DNA of 64,000 nucleotides from Streptococcus pyogenes (GTDB taxonomy: Bacteria > Bacillota > Bacilli > Lactobacillales > Streptococcaceae). Position 1 is the stretch's first letter. Every line of letters starts with the position of its first letter. The translations under genes and the position numbers were made by a program. The stretch lies in the NCBI RefSeq assembly GCF_002055535.1, contig NZ_LN831034.1, forward strand, positions 1,736,001-1,800,000, given 5' to 3'. This document shows, piece by piece, positions 45,195 through 53,348 of the stretch. The notes beneath the pieces are model-generated. The model was not told the origin of the DNA. It did no database searches and saw only the letters and a list, made by a program, of their open reading frames with translations.

Positions 45195-47612
45195 CTAAAG
45201 TGTGTGTTCTGTACGTTCAATAATGTCATCTTGGGTTGCTTTTGAGAGCACATTGAAGAAAGCTGAGTAGCCGGCAACACGGACAATGAGGTCGCGGTGC
45301 TTTTCAGGATGTTTTTGGGCATCAATCAAGGTTTCACGTGACACGACATTGTACTGGATATGATAACCGTGTAGGCGATTAAAGAAGGTACGAAGTAAGG
45401 CCATTAATTTCAGTTTGTCTTCTTCTTTGGCCAGGGTTTGTGGGTTAACTTTTTGGTTGAGTAGCACTCCTCCGACAATCTCATCTGTTGGTAATTTAGC
45501 AACAGATTTCAATACTGAAGTCGGGCCTTTTTTGTCCATGCTGTGTTCTGGTGAACAGCCTTCTGCTAGTGGTGTGCCTGCATGGCGACCGTCTGGTGTC
45601 GCCAAGGTCCCTTTTCCTTGTCCGACATTGGCTGAGATTGATGATGTCCCAGAATAGCGGATACCTCCGATTGGGCCACGGCCATACCGGGTATTTGGGT
45701 ATTTGGCAATTTCATCAATGTAGGTGTCGTAAGCTTCGACGACTAAACTATCTGCGTAGTCATCATCATTACCATATTTTGGTGCGTCATTGATGAGCAT
45801 TTGGCGGATGTCTTCTCCGCGTTCTCCAGCAAAGTCACTTTCAAGGGCCTTCCAGAGTTCCTCTGGGGTCAAGCGACCTTCTTCAAACACTAATTTTTTC
45901 AGCGCTGCTAGGGAGTCTGATAGGTTGGCAATACCAACTTGAAGGCCTGAGATATAGTCGTAAACAGCTCCGCCTTCTTTTAAGGTCTTGCCACGACCGA
46001 TACAATCATCTGTCAAGGCTGAGCAAAGAATATCTGGTACTTCACGTTCAAGACCGAGGTCAATGGCATTTTCAACAATGACGCTCATGCGGGTAATTTC
46101 GCGCAGGGTGGCATCCCATGCTGCTTTTAATTCTTCATAAGAGGTCATGTCTTTGAAGTGACCGTGTCCTTTTGCAAAGCGCTTGCCTGATGCTGGGTCA
46201 ATCCCGTCATTCATGGTAATCAGCAAGATTTTAGGGAAGTTGATGTAACTCATCCCCGTGCAACGGTAGCCCCATTTTCCAGGAACTGCTGTTTCCACAC
46301 AGCCAATGGCTGAGTAATCATAAGCATCTTCTTCTGAGACACCTTTTTTGATGAAAGATGGAATGATGATTTCATCGTTGTTCATGGCTGGCATACCAAA
46401 ACCAAGTTTCATGACCTCGATACATTCGTTCATAAAGGTATTGTCTAGGCCTTTGTGGTAACGAACAGTCAAGTTAGGTTGTGGCAATTTGGTTTGAGCC
46501 ACACTCCGTAGGACAAGGTAAGACAGTGGGTTGACCGCATCTTTTTTATCGCGTGTTTGACCGCCGATTGTCACGTTTTGGTAAAGTGGACTACCTGCTG
46601 ATGAGAAGGTGTGGGCTTGGCTCCGTACTTTATTAATGGTCAAGGTCTTAATCCAGAGGTTGGTCAAACGTTCAACAATTGTGTCTTCTGTTTCACGGCC
46701 AGCCTCCAAATCAGCTTTGACATAAGGATACATGTACTGGTCAAAGCGGCCATAAGATAGGGAATGCCCATTTGATTCAATTTGCAAAATACACTGAATG
46801 AACCAGACAGATTGCACAGCCTCTGCAAAGGTTTTCGCTGGTTCGTAAGGTACTTTATCACAAATGCGCGCGATGTCTAACAATTCTGCTTGACGTTCTG
46901 GTTTAGCCGTTTTTGCTAGTTCTCTAGCCAACTTGGCATAGCGTTTAGCATAAGTTTTGACTGCATCAATGACAATAAAAACAGAGTCGTAAAAATGGTA
47001 TTTGTCAATGTTTTCAGGAATGGTCAAATCAAGCGCAGCTTTGGCAGCTCGTGCCCGTTCTTCAAATCCCTTTAAGCCATGCTCCAAGAGTTTTTGGTAA
47101 TTAACCGCTAAATGAGCATCCCCAGAGTTCATCTTGCCTTCCATGCCAAAGAAACCTGTTTCCATGTACACTTGCACTTCTTCTGGTAGCAAGACACCGC
47201 AGCGAGCACGCAGGTTATTGTTTTCCCAGAATGGGGCAATGTCTCGGAGCTGTTGCTTGGTTTCTTCGGTAATGTAGAAGACATCCCCATCTCGTTTTTC
47301 AAAAAGATCAAGTTCGTTGAGGACAAATTCCAGAGTGTATTCTGGGAAAATCGGTGCATCCTTGTTTGAAGAGGCTTGGTTACCAGCAATGAGGCTTTCA
47401 TCCTCAATATAGATGGTCATGTTTTCCAAAATAGTTTGAAGCATGTAAGCGCGTTTGAGGTTTGCTGGCTTATTTTGGTGTTTTTGATAGGCTTCAGTGG
47501 CTAAAATAGCACGCTCAGCATCAATATAAGGTTTCTTGTCTAACACAGCTTCACGATAGTGAGTCATTCTGTCTGTTAAATGTCCAAAATAAGGGCTTTT
47601 TGTTTCAGTCAT
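45195..47612 (-). CDS. pflD: Glycyl radical enzyme, dehydratase/lyase type (usually annotated PflD)
   Basis: An 805-residue glycyl radical enzyme. The radical glycine is Gly781 in RVAGYSAFF, and the thiyl Cys438 lies in SAIGCVETAVPGKWGY. The Cys-x-Glu (CVE) arrangement marks eliminases such as glycerol, choline or hydroxyproline enzymes; true pyruvate formate-lyases have adjacent Cys-Cys. So formate acetyltransferase activity is unlikely. Together with an FSA aldolase, GldA and a PTS, a sugar-derivative lyase is favoured. An 8-bp-arm palindrome 19 bp before the start is a probable operator. Activated by the radical-SAM protein at 51948. Confidence 0.9.
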   Translation of the reverse strand: MTETKSPYFGHLTDRMTHYREAVLDKKPYIDAERAILATEAYQKHQNKPANLKRAYMLQTILENMTIYIEDESLIAGNQASSNKDAPIFPEYTLEFVLNELDLFEKRDGDVFYITEETKQQLRDIAPFWENNNLRARCGVLLPEEVQVYMETGFFGMEGKMNSGDAHLAVNYQKLLEHGLKGFEERARAAKAALDLTIPENIDKYHFYDSVFIVIDAVKTYAKRYAKLARELAKTAKPERQAELLDIARICDKVPYEPAKTFAEAVQSVWFIQCILQIESNGHSLSYGRFDQYMYPYVKADLEAGRETEDTIVERLTNLWIKTLTINKVRSQAHTFSSAGSPLYQNVTIGGQTRDKKDAVNPLSYLVLRSVAQTKLPQPNLTVRYHKGLDNTFMNECIEVMKLGFGMPAMNNDEIIIPSFIKKGVSEEDAYDYSAIGCVETAVPGKWGYRCTGMSYINFPKILLITMNDGIDPASGKRFAKGHGHFKDMTSYEELKAAWDATLREITRMSVIVENAIDLGLEREVPDILCSALTDDCIGRGKTLKEGGAVYDYISGLQVGIANLSDSLAALKKLVFEEGRLTPEELWKALESDFAGERGEDIRQMLINDAPKYGNDDDYADSLVVEAYDTYIDEIAKYPNTRYGRGPIGGIRYSGTSSISANVGQGKGTLATPDGRHAGTPLAEGCSPEHSMDKKGPTSVLKSVAKLPTDEIVGGVLLNQKVNPQTLAKEEDKLKLMALLRTFFNRLHGYHIQYNVVSRETLIDAQKHPEKHRDLIVRVAGYSAFFNVLSKATQDDIIERTEHTL

Positions 47613-47630
47613 GCGGGGTCTCCTTCTTTC

Positions 47631-47659
47631 TTACGAAATTATAAACGTTTCTTTCGTAA
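47631..47659. promoter_or_regulatory. Palindromic operator before the glycyl radical enzyme gene
   Basis: TTACGAAA, 13 bp, TTTCGTAA, a perfect inverted repeat enclosing AAACGTTT. Probable binding site of the DeoR or SorC regulator encoded nearby. The arm core CGTAA/TTACG recurs before the activase gene at 51886. Confidence 0.6.
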
Positions 47660-47821
47660 CTATTTTATCATATATTAGGACTTTTGCGTATCCTTAACCA
47701 TAAGAAGAGATAGTCACTTTATTTTGCACTATTGTGCAATATAGGCCTGATAAGTCGTTCTTCTTTTTCTAAAAAACCACCTCTAACTGGAGATGGTCTC
47801 AAGAATTTGGTGGACGCTAAA

Positions 47822-49126
47822 TCATGACTCTTCACTAGCTTGTTCATTTTGATAAGCCATATTATCTTGGATTTTAAAGAATGGGAAGTACACCAACGTT
47901 GACATGATGAGTATAAGAATTTGCACAATAGCTCCTTGCCAGCCACCAACCATGAACCCTGAGATAATGGCTGGTGTTGACCACGGAAGGGTCACTCCTG
48001 CAAAGGGCTGCATGAAACCAATAGCAATGGCGCCATAAACTGTGAGAGCTGCCAAGACCGGAACCAAGATAAATGGCAAGAACATGACTGGATTCATCAC
48101 AATTGGAAAACCAAAGACGACTGGTTCATTAACATTAAAGAGGGCTGGGAAGGCTGCAACCTTGCCTAAAGCCTTGTATTGTTTGGATTTAGCCGCAAAG
48201 ATCATAGCTACCACTAAACCAAAGGTAATGCCAGAACCTGATAGAATCAAGAAAGAGTCTAAAAATTGTTGGGTTACAATATGGGCACCCTTGTCTAGGG
48301 ATAACTCACCTGCTGCCATCAAGGCCTTATTGGCATCTAGATTTGATAAGAGAAGAGCAGTGACAATTCCATTGACCACAGATTGCCCATGCACGCCAAA
48401 CCACCAAAGAAAGGAAATAAAGAAGGCAATACCTAGTGCGCCATAAAGAGAACCCGTTAACCCTTGCAGCGGTACCTGAATGACATCATAAATCATTTCA
48501 ATAAAGGTGCCACCACCTGTTACTGACTTGGCAATAATATACACAAGCATTGACAAGGTAAAGATCACAAAGGCTGGAATCATGGCTTCAAACTGTTTGG
48601 CGATGGCTTGTGGCACTTGATCTGGCATTTTAATGACGATATGACGACGGATAAATGTTGTGTAAACAGCTCCGACCGTTAAACCAATCACAATAGCACC
48701 AATAATCCCTTGACCACCAAACCAAACCTTACTGATAGCATCTCCAATAGCTTCACCTTCTGCTGGAACATAAGATGATCTCAATAAAATAAAGAAGGCT
48801 GACAAGGATAGAACCCCTGAAGGGAGAGGTTCAACACCTGAGTTTTTAGCATAAGAATAGCCAATTGCAAAACAGGAAATCAACCCCATAATAGCAAATG
48901 TTCCATGGTAAACCTGCATAAAGGGTTCTGTCCAGTCAGCACCAAACACACTAGCAATGGCATCATTAACCCCTTGGAAAGGAATCTGCCCAGCAATCAG
49001 GAAAAGACTCCCCACAACGGTCAAAGGTAAAATGGCTAACATACCGTCTTTTAAGGCAATGATGCCGCGCATATTCACAAATGTCATGATTGGCTTGATG
49101 ATGTTTTGCATATTCATTTTTGCCAT
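47822..49126 (-). CDS. PTS Lac-family EIIC sugar transporter
   Basis: A 434-residue membrane component with about ten hydrophobic segments, including MIFAAKSKQYKALGKVAAFPALFNVNEPVVFGFPIVMNP, the family's substrate region with the NEP motif. Annotated as cellobiose/N,N'-diacetylchitobiose type, but the substrate of this branch is uncertain and the operon context points to a non-standard sugar. Nine bp after the IIB gene; 209 bp before the radical enzyme. Confidence 0.93.
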   Translation of the reverse strand: MAKMNMQNIIKPIMTFVNMRGIIALKDGMLAILPLTVVGSLFLIAGQIPFQGVNDAIASVFGADWTEPFMQVYHGTFAIMGLISCFAIGYSYAKNSGVEPLPSGVLSLSAFFILLRSSYVPAEGEAIGDAISKVWFGGQGIIGAIVIGLTVGAVYTTFIRRHIVIKMPDQVPQAIAKQFEAMIPAFVIFTLSMLVYIIAKSVTGGGTFIEMIYDVIQVPLQGLTGSLYGALGIAFFISFLWWFGVHGQSVVNGIVTALLLSNLDANKALMAAGELSLDKGAHIVTQQFLDSFLILSGSGITFGLVVAMIFAAKSKQYKALGKVAAFPALFNVNEPVVFGFPIVMNPVMFLPFILVPVLAALTVYGAIAIGFMQPFAGVTLPWSTPAIISGFMVGGWQGAIVQILILIMSTLVYFPFFKIQDNMAYQNEQASEES

Positions 49127-49135
49127 GATTGACTC

Positions 49136-49444
49136 CTATTCTTTAACAAGGCTAAGGGCTAAATCAAGCACCTTGTTGCCGTCTAACATTCCATAATCAG
49201 CCATTGGGATAACTGCAATAGGGATATCATTGTCTTTACAAATAGCTTCTGATTTATCCAGAGTATAGGCAACCTGTGGGCCTAAAAGTGCCACATCAAG
49301 TAATGGTGCATAGTCCGCTAATTTCCCTTGAGCATAGGCTTCAATCTGACAATCAATGCCTTTTTTTTCAGCAGCTACTTTCATGTTGTTCACCAACATA
49401 CCGGTTGAAAATCCTGCTGCACAAAACAATCCAATTTTAATCAT
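49136..49444 (-). CDS. PTS Lac-family EIIB component
   Basis: From ATG 49444 (AAGGAGATTGAC upstream) 102 residues. The phospho-acceptor Cys is residue 8 in IGLFCAAGFSTGM. GPQVAYTLDKSEAIC matches the lactose/cellobiose IIB group. The longer frame starting MTKKEID lacks a better ribosome site. Cytoplasmic, passes phosphate from IIA to the sugar. Confidence 0.93.
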   Translation of the reverse strand: MIKIGLFCAAGFSTGMLVNNMKVAAEKKGIDCQIEAYAQGKLADYAPLLDVALLGPQVAYTLDKSEAICKDNDIPIAVIPMADYGMLDGNKVLDLALSLVKE

Positions 49445-49471
49445 GTCAATCTCCTTTTTAGTCATGAAAAC

Positions 49472-49792
49472 TTATTTAGTTGCCAATTCTTTACGAAGGT
49501 CAATAATCTCTTTGATGAGATTAATTTCTGTAATGGTCGTCATCAAGTGATCCTGTGAGTGAACAAAAAGAGCTGTAATCTCTGACTTATTACCACTAGC
49601 TTCTTGGGCAAGAAACTGGGTCTGTAAATTGTGGGCTTCTAATAAGGCATCATCTGCTAAGGCCATTTCTTTTTCACTAGTGGCATAATCGTCCTCTTTA
49701 GCACATTTCAGAGCTTGGTAGATATGTTGTTTGGCATCGCCTGCATTTAAAATTAAGCCCATAATGATTTGGTCTGGTACAATAACTTGCAT
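49472..49792 (-). CDS. PTS Lac-family EIIA component
   Basis: A 106-residue three-helix protein (IIMGLILNAGDAKQHIYQALKCAKEDDY) with the phosphorylated His in LFVHSQDHLMTT near residue 78. First gene of the operon IIA-IIB-IIC-GRE-FSA-GldA. AAGGAGACACCA precedes the ATG. Confidence 0.93.
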   Translation of the reverse strand: MQVIVPDQIIMGLILNAGDAKQHIYQALKCAKEDDYATSEKEMALADDALLEAHNLQTQFLAQEASGNKSEITALFVHSQDHLMTTITEINLIKEIIDLRKELATK

Positions 49793-49867
49793 TGGTGTCT
49801 CCTTTTTTTCTTTTTCATGTGATGTAACGGCAATGAGTCTTTTTTTCGAAGGTGATGTTATTGTGTT

Positions 49868-49881
49868 TGTAATCGTTTACA
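49868..49881. promoter_or_regulatory. cre (CcpA) site upstream of the PTS operon
   Basis: TGTAATCGTTTACA, palindromic, 13 of 14 positions of TGWAARCGYTWNCW. It lies 76 bp before the IIA start, in a promoter position; predicts glucose repression. Confidence 0.7.
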
Positions 49882-50079
49882 TTTCGTTGGTAAGTTTATT
49901 GTATCATTTTTGTTTTTAGGGTCAATATATTTTGTGCTATATTTTGGTTAATGCACTTTTGTGCCAATACATTAACTGCACATTTGAGCAATCTCTGTTT
50001 TATCAACACATCAAACAAAAAAAGCCCTGACCGTTTGGTCTTGGGCCTCTATAAATATCATAGTATTTTTGAATTTCTA

Positions 50080-51060
50080 TTAAAGAAGAACGTTATTAAG
50101 ATCAATATCTTCATCTAACGCTAAAACAGCTAGCATGGTCTCTTTATCCGTCACTAGATAATTGATAAAACCTGCTTTTAAGGCTGCCAATATTGCCTTA
50201 GCCTTGTGTTTACCTGTTGCAACAGCCATTGTTTTGGGGACACGCCTCAACTGTTCTAGTGAAATACCAATAGTTCGATCCTGTAGGCCAGTGTAAACTG
50301 GCTGACCTGCCTGATCAAAGAAACGGCAACAAACTTCACCAACGGCTTTTTCATATTTGAGTTGGTCATGATCTGAGCTGGTTAATAAATCACGCCATTG
50401 GCTCTGCTCAAGGCTATTAGGCTCCCCACCAATTCCTACTAAGGCAAGATCTAACTGGTCCCAGCTTGTTAAAATGTCGTTAAAGTATTTAGATTGTAAG
50501 ATTCCCTTAGCCAAGTGTTTGTCTTCTTGAATGACCATAGCGTTCATAAAAGCGCTATTACCATGAAAGATGCGAGCCAAGCGGTAAACCAGGGTATTGA
50601 CATGGTATTTGGCATTAATATGGCTAGGTCCTCCTGCCAAAGGATAAATAAACACATCTTTCATCGCTTTTGGATTTAACTCATCCATCAAGCAAGAAAG
50701 AGTCGCTCCCCAGGACAGACCGATCTTATCGCCATCTTTAACAACATGTCTAAAAACCTCAGCTGCTGTTTTAGCAACATTTGTCAAGGTATCCATTGGG
50801 GTATCTTCAACCTGGTTGGGCACAAGGTCTAGTTTTTCCAAGCCATACTGCTGTCGCACGTATTCTTCTAAAGCAAATAAATCAGCATCATAGTCGGCAA
50901 TTTCAATCCGAACAATGCCTTCTTCCTTGGCTTTTGCTAACATCCGACAAACCGTTGTTCGGTAGATATTCATTTCCTTTGAAATCAAGGTTTGGCTCTT
51001 GCCTTGAACATAATGCAAGTAAGCCACCTTGGCAAGGAGCCGTCTGCGTTCTTCTTTCAT
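50080..51060 (-). CDS. SorC/DeoR-type sugar-responsive regulator
   Basis: A 326-residue protein: N-terminal HTH (AYLHYVQGKSQTLISKEMNIYRTTVCRMLAKAKEEGIV, about 12-49) and a C-terminal sugar-phosphate-binding SorC domain (VVKDGDKIGLSWGATLSCLMDEL; LVGIGGEPNSLEQSQW; TMAVATGKHKAKAILAALKAGFINYLVTDKETM). Members sense phosphorylated sugars. It follows the DeoR gene after 15 bp and precedes the PTS operon on the same strand. Confidence 0.9.
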   Translation of the reverse strand: MKEERRRLLAKVAYLHYVQGKSQTLISKEMNIYRTTVCRMLAKAKEEGIVRIEIADYDADLFALEEYVRQQYGLEKLDLVPNQVEDTPMDTLTNVAKTAAEVFRHVVKDGDKIGLSWGATLSCLMDELNPKAMKDVFIYPLAGGPSHINAKYHVNTLVYRLARIFHGNSAFMNAMVIQEDKHLAKGILQSKYFNDILTSWDQLDLALVGIGGEPNSLEQSQWRDLLTSSDHDQLKYEKAVGEVCCRFFDQAGQPVYTGLQDRTIGISLEQLRRVPKTMAVATGKHKAKAILAALKAGFINYLVTDKETMLAVLALDEDIDLNNVLL

Positions 51061-51075
51061 CTAGCCACCTATTTT

Positions 51076-51825
51076 CTAAGAAACAAAATCAAGAACAAGA
51101 CCACTAGCACTTAATAACTCTTGTGTTTGCTTGTCTAGTGCTTGGTCTGTAATGACGCGATTGACATCAGCTAATGACAACTGGTGTACCAGACTGGTTT
51201 TTGAAAACTTGCTGGAATCGGTCAGAATCACCACTTCCTCAGCAGCATCTGCCATGTAACGCACCCCTTCTGAGCGCATCATGTCCTTGCCCATAAAGCC
51301 AAGATCTTTGTTGAAACCGTCTGTTCCAACAAAGACACGATTGACATGAAAAAGGGATATCATTTCTTTCAATAAAGGACCAACAGTCACCTCTGAATTG
51401 GGCTGGTAATAACCGCCCAGTAAAATGATTTGACAGCTACTATATTGACGAATGTAGTTGGCAATGAAGCACGAATTGGTAATGACTTTAATATTTCGTT
51501 TGGTCTGGCAAAGCACTTCTGCCAAAAGGGCACAGGTTGAGCCAGATTCAATCATAATGGTATCGTTGTCTTGTACCAATTCAGCTGCTTTTTCTGCAAT
51601 CCGTCGCTTTATGTTGTAATTGTAGGACAAGCGTACATTGAGGTCATCGCCACTGTTTAGCACCGCATAGCCATGTTCCCGTCGCAACAAGCCCTTACTT
51701 TCAAGCTTATCAAGGTCTTTTCGAATGGTTACTTTCGAAACGTCTAATTGCTCTGATAAACTGTTAACATCTATTTTTTTCTTCTGGGAAACCAGTTGAA
51801 TAATACGTTCTAATCGATTCATCAT
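51076..51825 (-). CDS. DeoR family transcriptional regulator
   Basis: A 249-residue DeoR repressor: HTH (RIIQLVSQKKKIDVNSLSEQLDVSKVTIRKDLDKLESKGLLRREHGYAVL) and a C-terminal sensor domain (DTIMIESGSTCALLAEVLCQTKRNIKVITNS; VFVGTDGFNKDLGFMGKD; LTDSSKF). Divergent from the activase gene with about 120 bp between starts. Two local regulators for one operon is unusual; each may read a different intermediate. Confidence 0.9.
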   Translation of the reverse strand: MMNRLERIIQLVSQKKKIDVNSLSEQLDVSKVTIRKDLDKLESKGLLRREHGYAVLNSGDDLNVRLSYNYNIKRRIAEKAAELVQDNDTIMIESGSTCALLAEVLCQTKRNIKVITNSCFIANYIRQYSSCQIILLGGYYQPNSEVTVGPLLKEMISLFHVNRVFVGTDGFNKDLGFMGKDMMRSEGVRYMADAAEEVVILTDSSKFSKTSLVHQLSLADVNRVITDQALDKQTQELLSASGLVLDFVS

Positions 51826-51885
51826 TCACCTCCCTTTCATTGTACCAGTTATTTTCTTAAAAGAAAAGGGATATTTACTTTCATT

Positions 51886-51904
51886 CGTAATTGATTTATT
51901 TACG
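51886..51904. promoter_or_regulatory. Inverted repeat between deoR and the activase gene
   Basis: CGTAA, 9 bp, TTACG, sharing its core with the operator at 47631. Placed between the divergent genes. Confidence 0.45.
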
Positions 51905-51947
51905 TTTATCTGGTATGATAGTTTTACAACGAAAGGAATTCACACTT

Positions 51948-52721
51948 ATGACTGATCGCGGTATTGTTTTCAACATCCAACATTTTAGTATTCATGACGG
52001 TCCTGGTATTCGGACAACCGTTTTTTTAAAAGGTTGCCCCTTGAGATGTCCATGGTGTGCCAATCCCGAATCCCAACAAAAAGCGCCTGAGCAGATGTTA
52101 ACAAGTGATGGGCTTAATACTAAAATAGTTGGAGAGGAAAAAACCGTGGACGAGGTGATCGAAGAAGTCCTTAAAGACCTTGATTTCTACGAAGAGTCAG
52201 GTGGGGGCATGACCCTGTCAGGGGGGGAAATCTTTGCTCAGTTTGACTTTGCCTTAGCCCTGTTAAAAGCAGCCAAAGCAGCAGGTCTTCACACCGCAAT
52301 TGAAACCACCGCCTTTGCCAAACACGAGCAATTTGTCACCCTTGTTGACTACGTGGACTTTATCTATACCGATTTGAAACATTATAATCAGCTCAGACAC
52401 CAAAAAGTGACTGGGGTTCGTAATGACTTGATTATCAAGAATATTCATTATGCCTTTCAAGCTGGAAAAGAAATCGTCTTGCGCATCCCTGTTATTCCCC
52501 AATTTAATGATTCCCTAGACGATGCTAAAGCCTTCTCAGAGCTCTTTAATCAGCTTGAGATTGACCAAGTGCAACTGTTACCTTTCCATCAATTTGGAGA
52601 AAACAAGTACAAACTTCTAGGTAGGGAGTATGAGATGGCTGAGGTCAAGGCTTATCATCCCGAAGATTTAGCAGACTATCAGGCTGTTTTCCTCAACCAT
52701 AATATTCATTGCTATTTTTAA
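51948..52721 (+). CDS. pflC: Glycyl-radical enzyme activating protein (radical SAM)
   Basis: From ATG 51948 (GAAAGGAA upstream) 257 residues. The radical-SAM cluster motif CxxxCxxC is GCPLRCPWC at about 30-37, preceded by the activase signature FSIHDGPGIRTTVFLKG. The glycine-rich SAM segment is ESGGGMTLSGGE. It has no ferredoxin-type cluster insert after the motif, making it short like PflA although its partner is a dehydratase-type enzyme. It abstracts hydrogen from Gly781 of the enzyme at 45195-47612. Divergent from the regulators. Confidence 0.92.
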   Translation: MTDRGIVFNIQHFSIHDGPGIRTTVFLKGCPLRCPWCANPESQQKAPEQMLTSDGLNTKIVGEEKTVDEVIEEVLKDLDFYEESGGGMTLSGGEIFAQFDFALALLKAAKAAGLHTAIETTAFAKHEQFVTLVDYVDFIYTDLKHYNQLRHQKVTGVRNDLIIKNIHYAFQAGKEIVLRIPVIPQFNDSLDDAKAFSELFNQLEIDQVQLLPFHQFGENKYKLLGREYEMAEVKAYHPEDLADYQAVFLNHNIHCYF

Positions 52722-52890
52722 TGTGCTAAGCAAGTGAGGCCAGGCTGTTTATGCGTTGACTCTGTTACAAGCTAATTTAGTGCACTTGGTTTGGAGATCG
52801 TTGCTACATTGCCTTTACCTTTATGCTTTTTTAAAGCTCAAACCAGTATGGGCTTTAAAAAAGCTTACCAATCAGATTATTGATACTACA

Positions 52891-52924
52891 AAAAAGGCTG
52901 GGAATACTCCCAGCCTAGGCTTTT
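52891..52924. terminator. Terminator between activase and secE
   Basis: GGCTGGG, AATACT loop, CCCAGCC with A5 before and a T-run after; works for either of two convergent genes. Confidence 0.75.
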
Positions 52925-52957
52925 CCAAGCAAGCTTATCATTTCTACCAATCTTGAC

Positions 52958-53134
52958 CTAGAATAAATTAATCAGTGCTAATACACTCTTTGCTAAGAGC
53001 TGATCAAAGATGTAGATAATCACCGTAAAGAAAGCTGTGTACTCAAGAACTGAGATAAAATCTTTCCAACGTTGTTTACGATTTGGCCATGTTGTGTCTT
53101 TTAAGACTTTAAAAGTCCCGCTAATGAATCCCAT
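52958..53134 (-). CDS. secE: Preprotein translocase subunit SecE
   Basis: A 58-residue protein reading MGFISGTFKVLKDTTWPNRKQ followed by one transmembrane helix (YTAFFTVIIYIFDQLLAKSVLALI). The TWPNR amphipathic segment and single C-terminal helix are diagnostic. It joins SecY and SecG in the translocon. AAAAAGGAGAGCC precedes the ATG. It lies 13 bp after rpmG, but nusG, the usual next gene, is absent from the following 236 bp. Confidence 0.93.
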   Translation of the reverse strand: MGFISGTFKVLKDTTWPNRKQRWKDFISVLEYTAFFTVIIYIFDQLLAKSVLALINLF

Positions 53135-53147
53135 CAGGCTCTCCTTT

Positions 53148-53300
53148 TTAACGTGTTTCTTTGTGTAAGGTATATGTTTTGCAGTATTTGCAAAATTTAT
53201 TTACTTCTAGACGTGTTGGTTTAGGCGTGCTACTCACTCCGATAGAGTAGTTACGACTGCCACATTCGACACACGCTAGACTCGCTTTTTTCTGTGCCAT
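53148..53300 (-). CDS. rpmG: 50S ribosomal protein L33
   Basis: A 50-residue ribosomal protein, [19 protein letters not shown]...[15 protein letters not shown]. Both CxxC pairs (CVEC, CKYC) are intact, so this is the zinc-binding (C+) form. GGAGGCGTT precedes the ATG. Sits between pbp2a and secE. Confidence 0.95.
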
Positions 53301-53348
53301 AACGCCTCCGTAACTATTATTTTAACACGATCTCTAAAATACTGCAAG

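Noticed and set aside
45195..47612. Calling the 805-residue enzyme a true pyruvate formate-lyase
   Set aside because: The active-site segment has a single Cys followed by Val-Glu (GCVE) instead of the adjacent Cys-Cys of pyruvate formate-lyase.
52756..52956. Plus-strand frame of 66 codons after the activase gene
   Set aside because: Runs through a terminator hairpin, lacks a ribosome site and ends at the 3' edge of secE.
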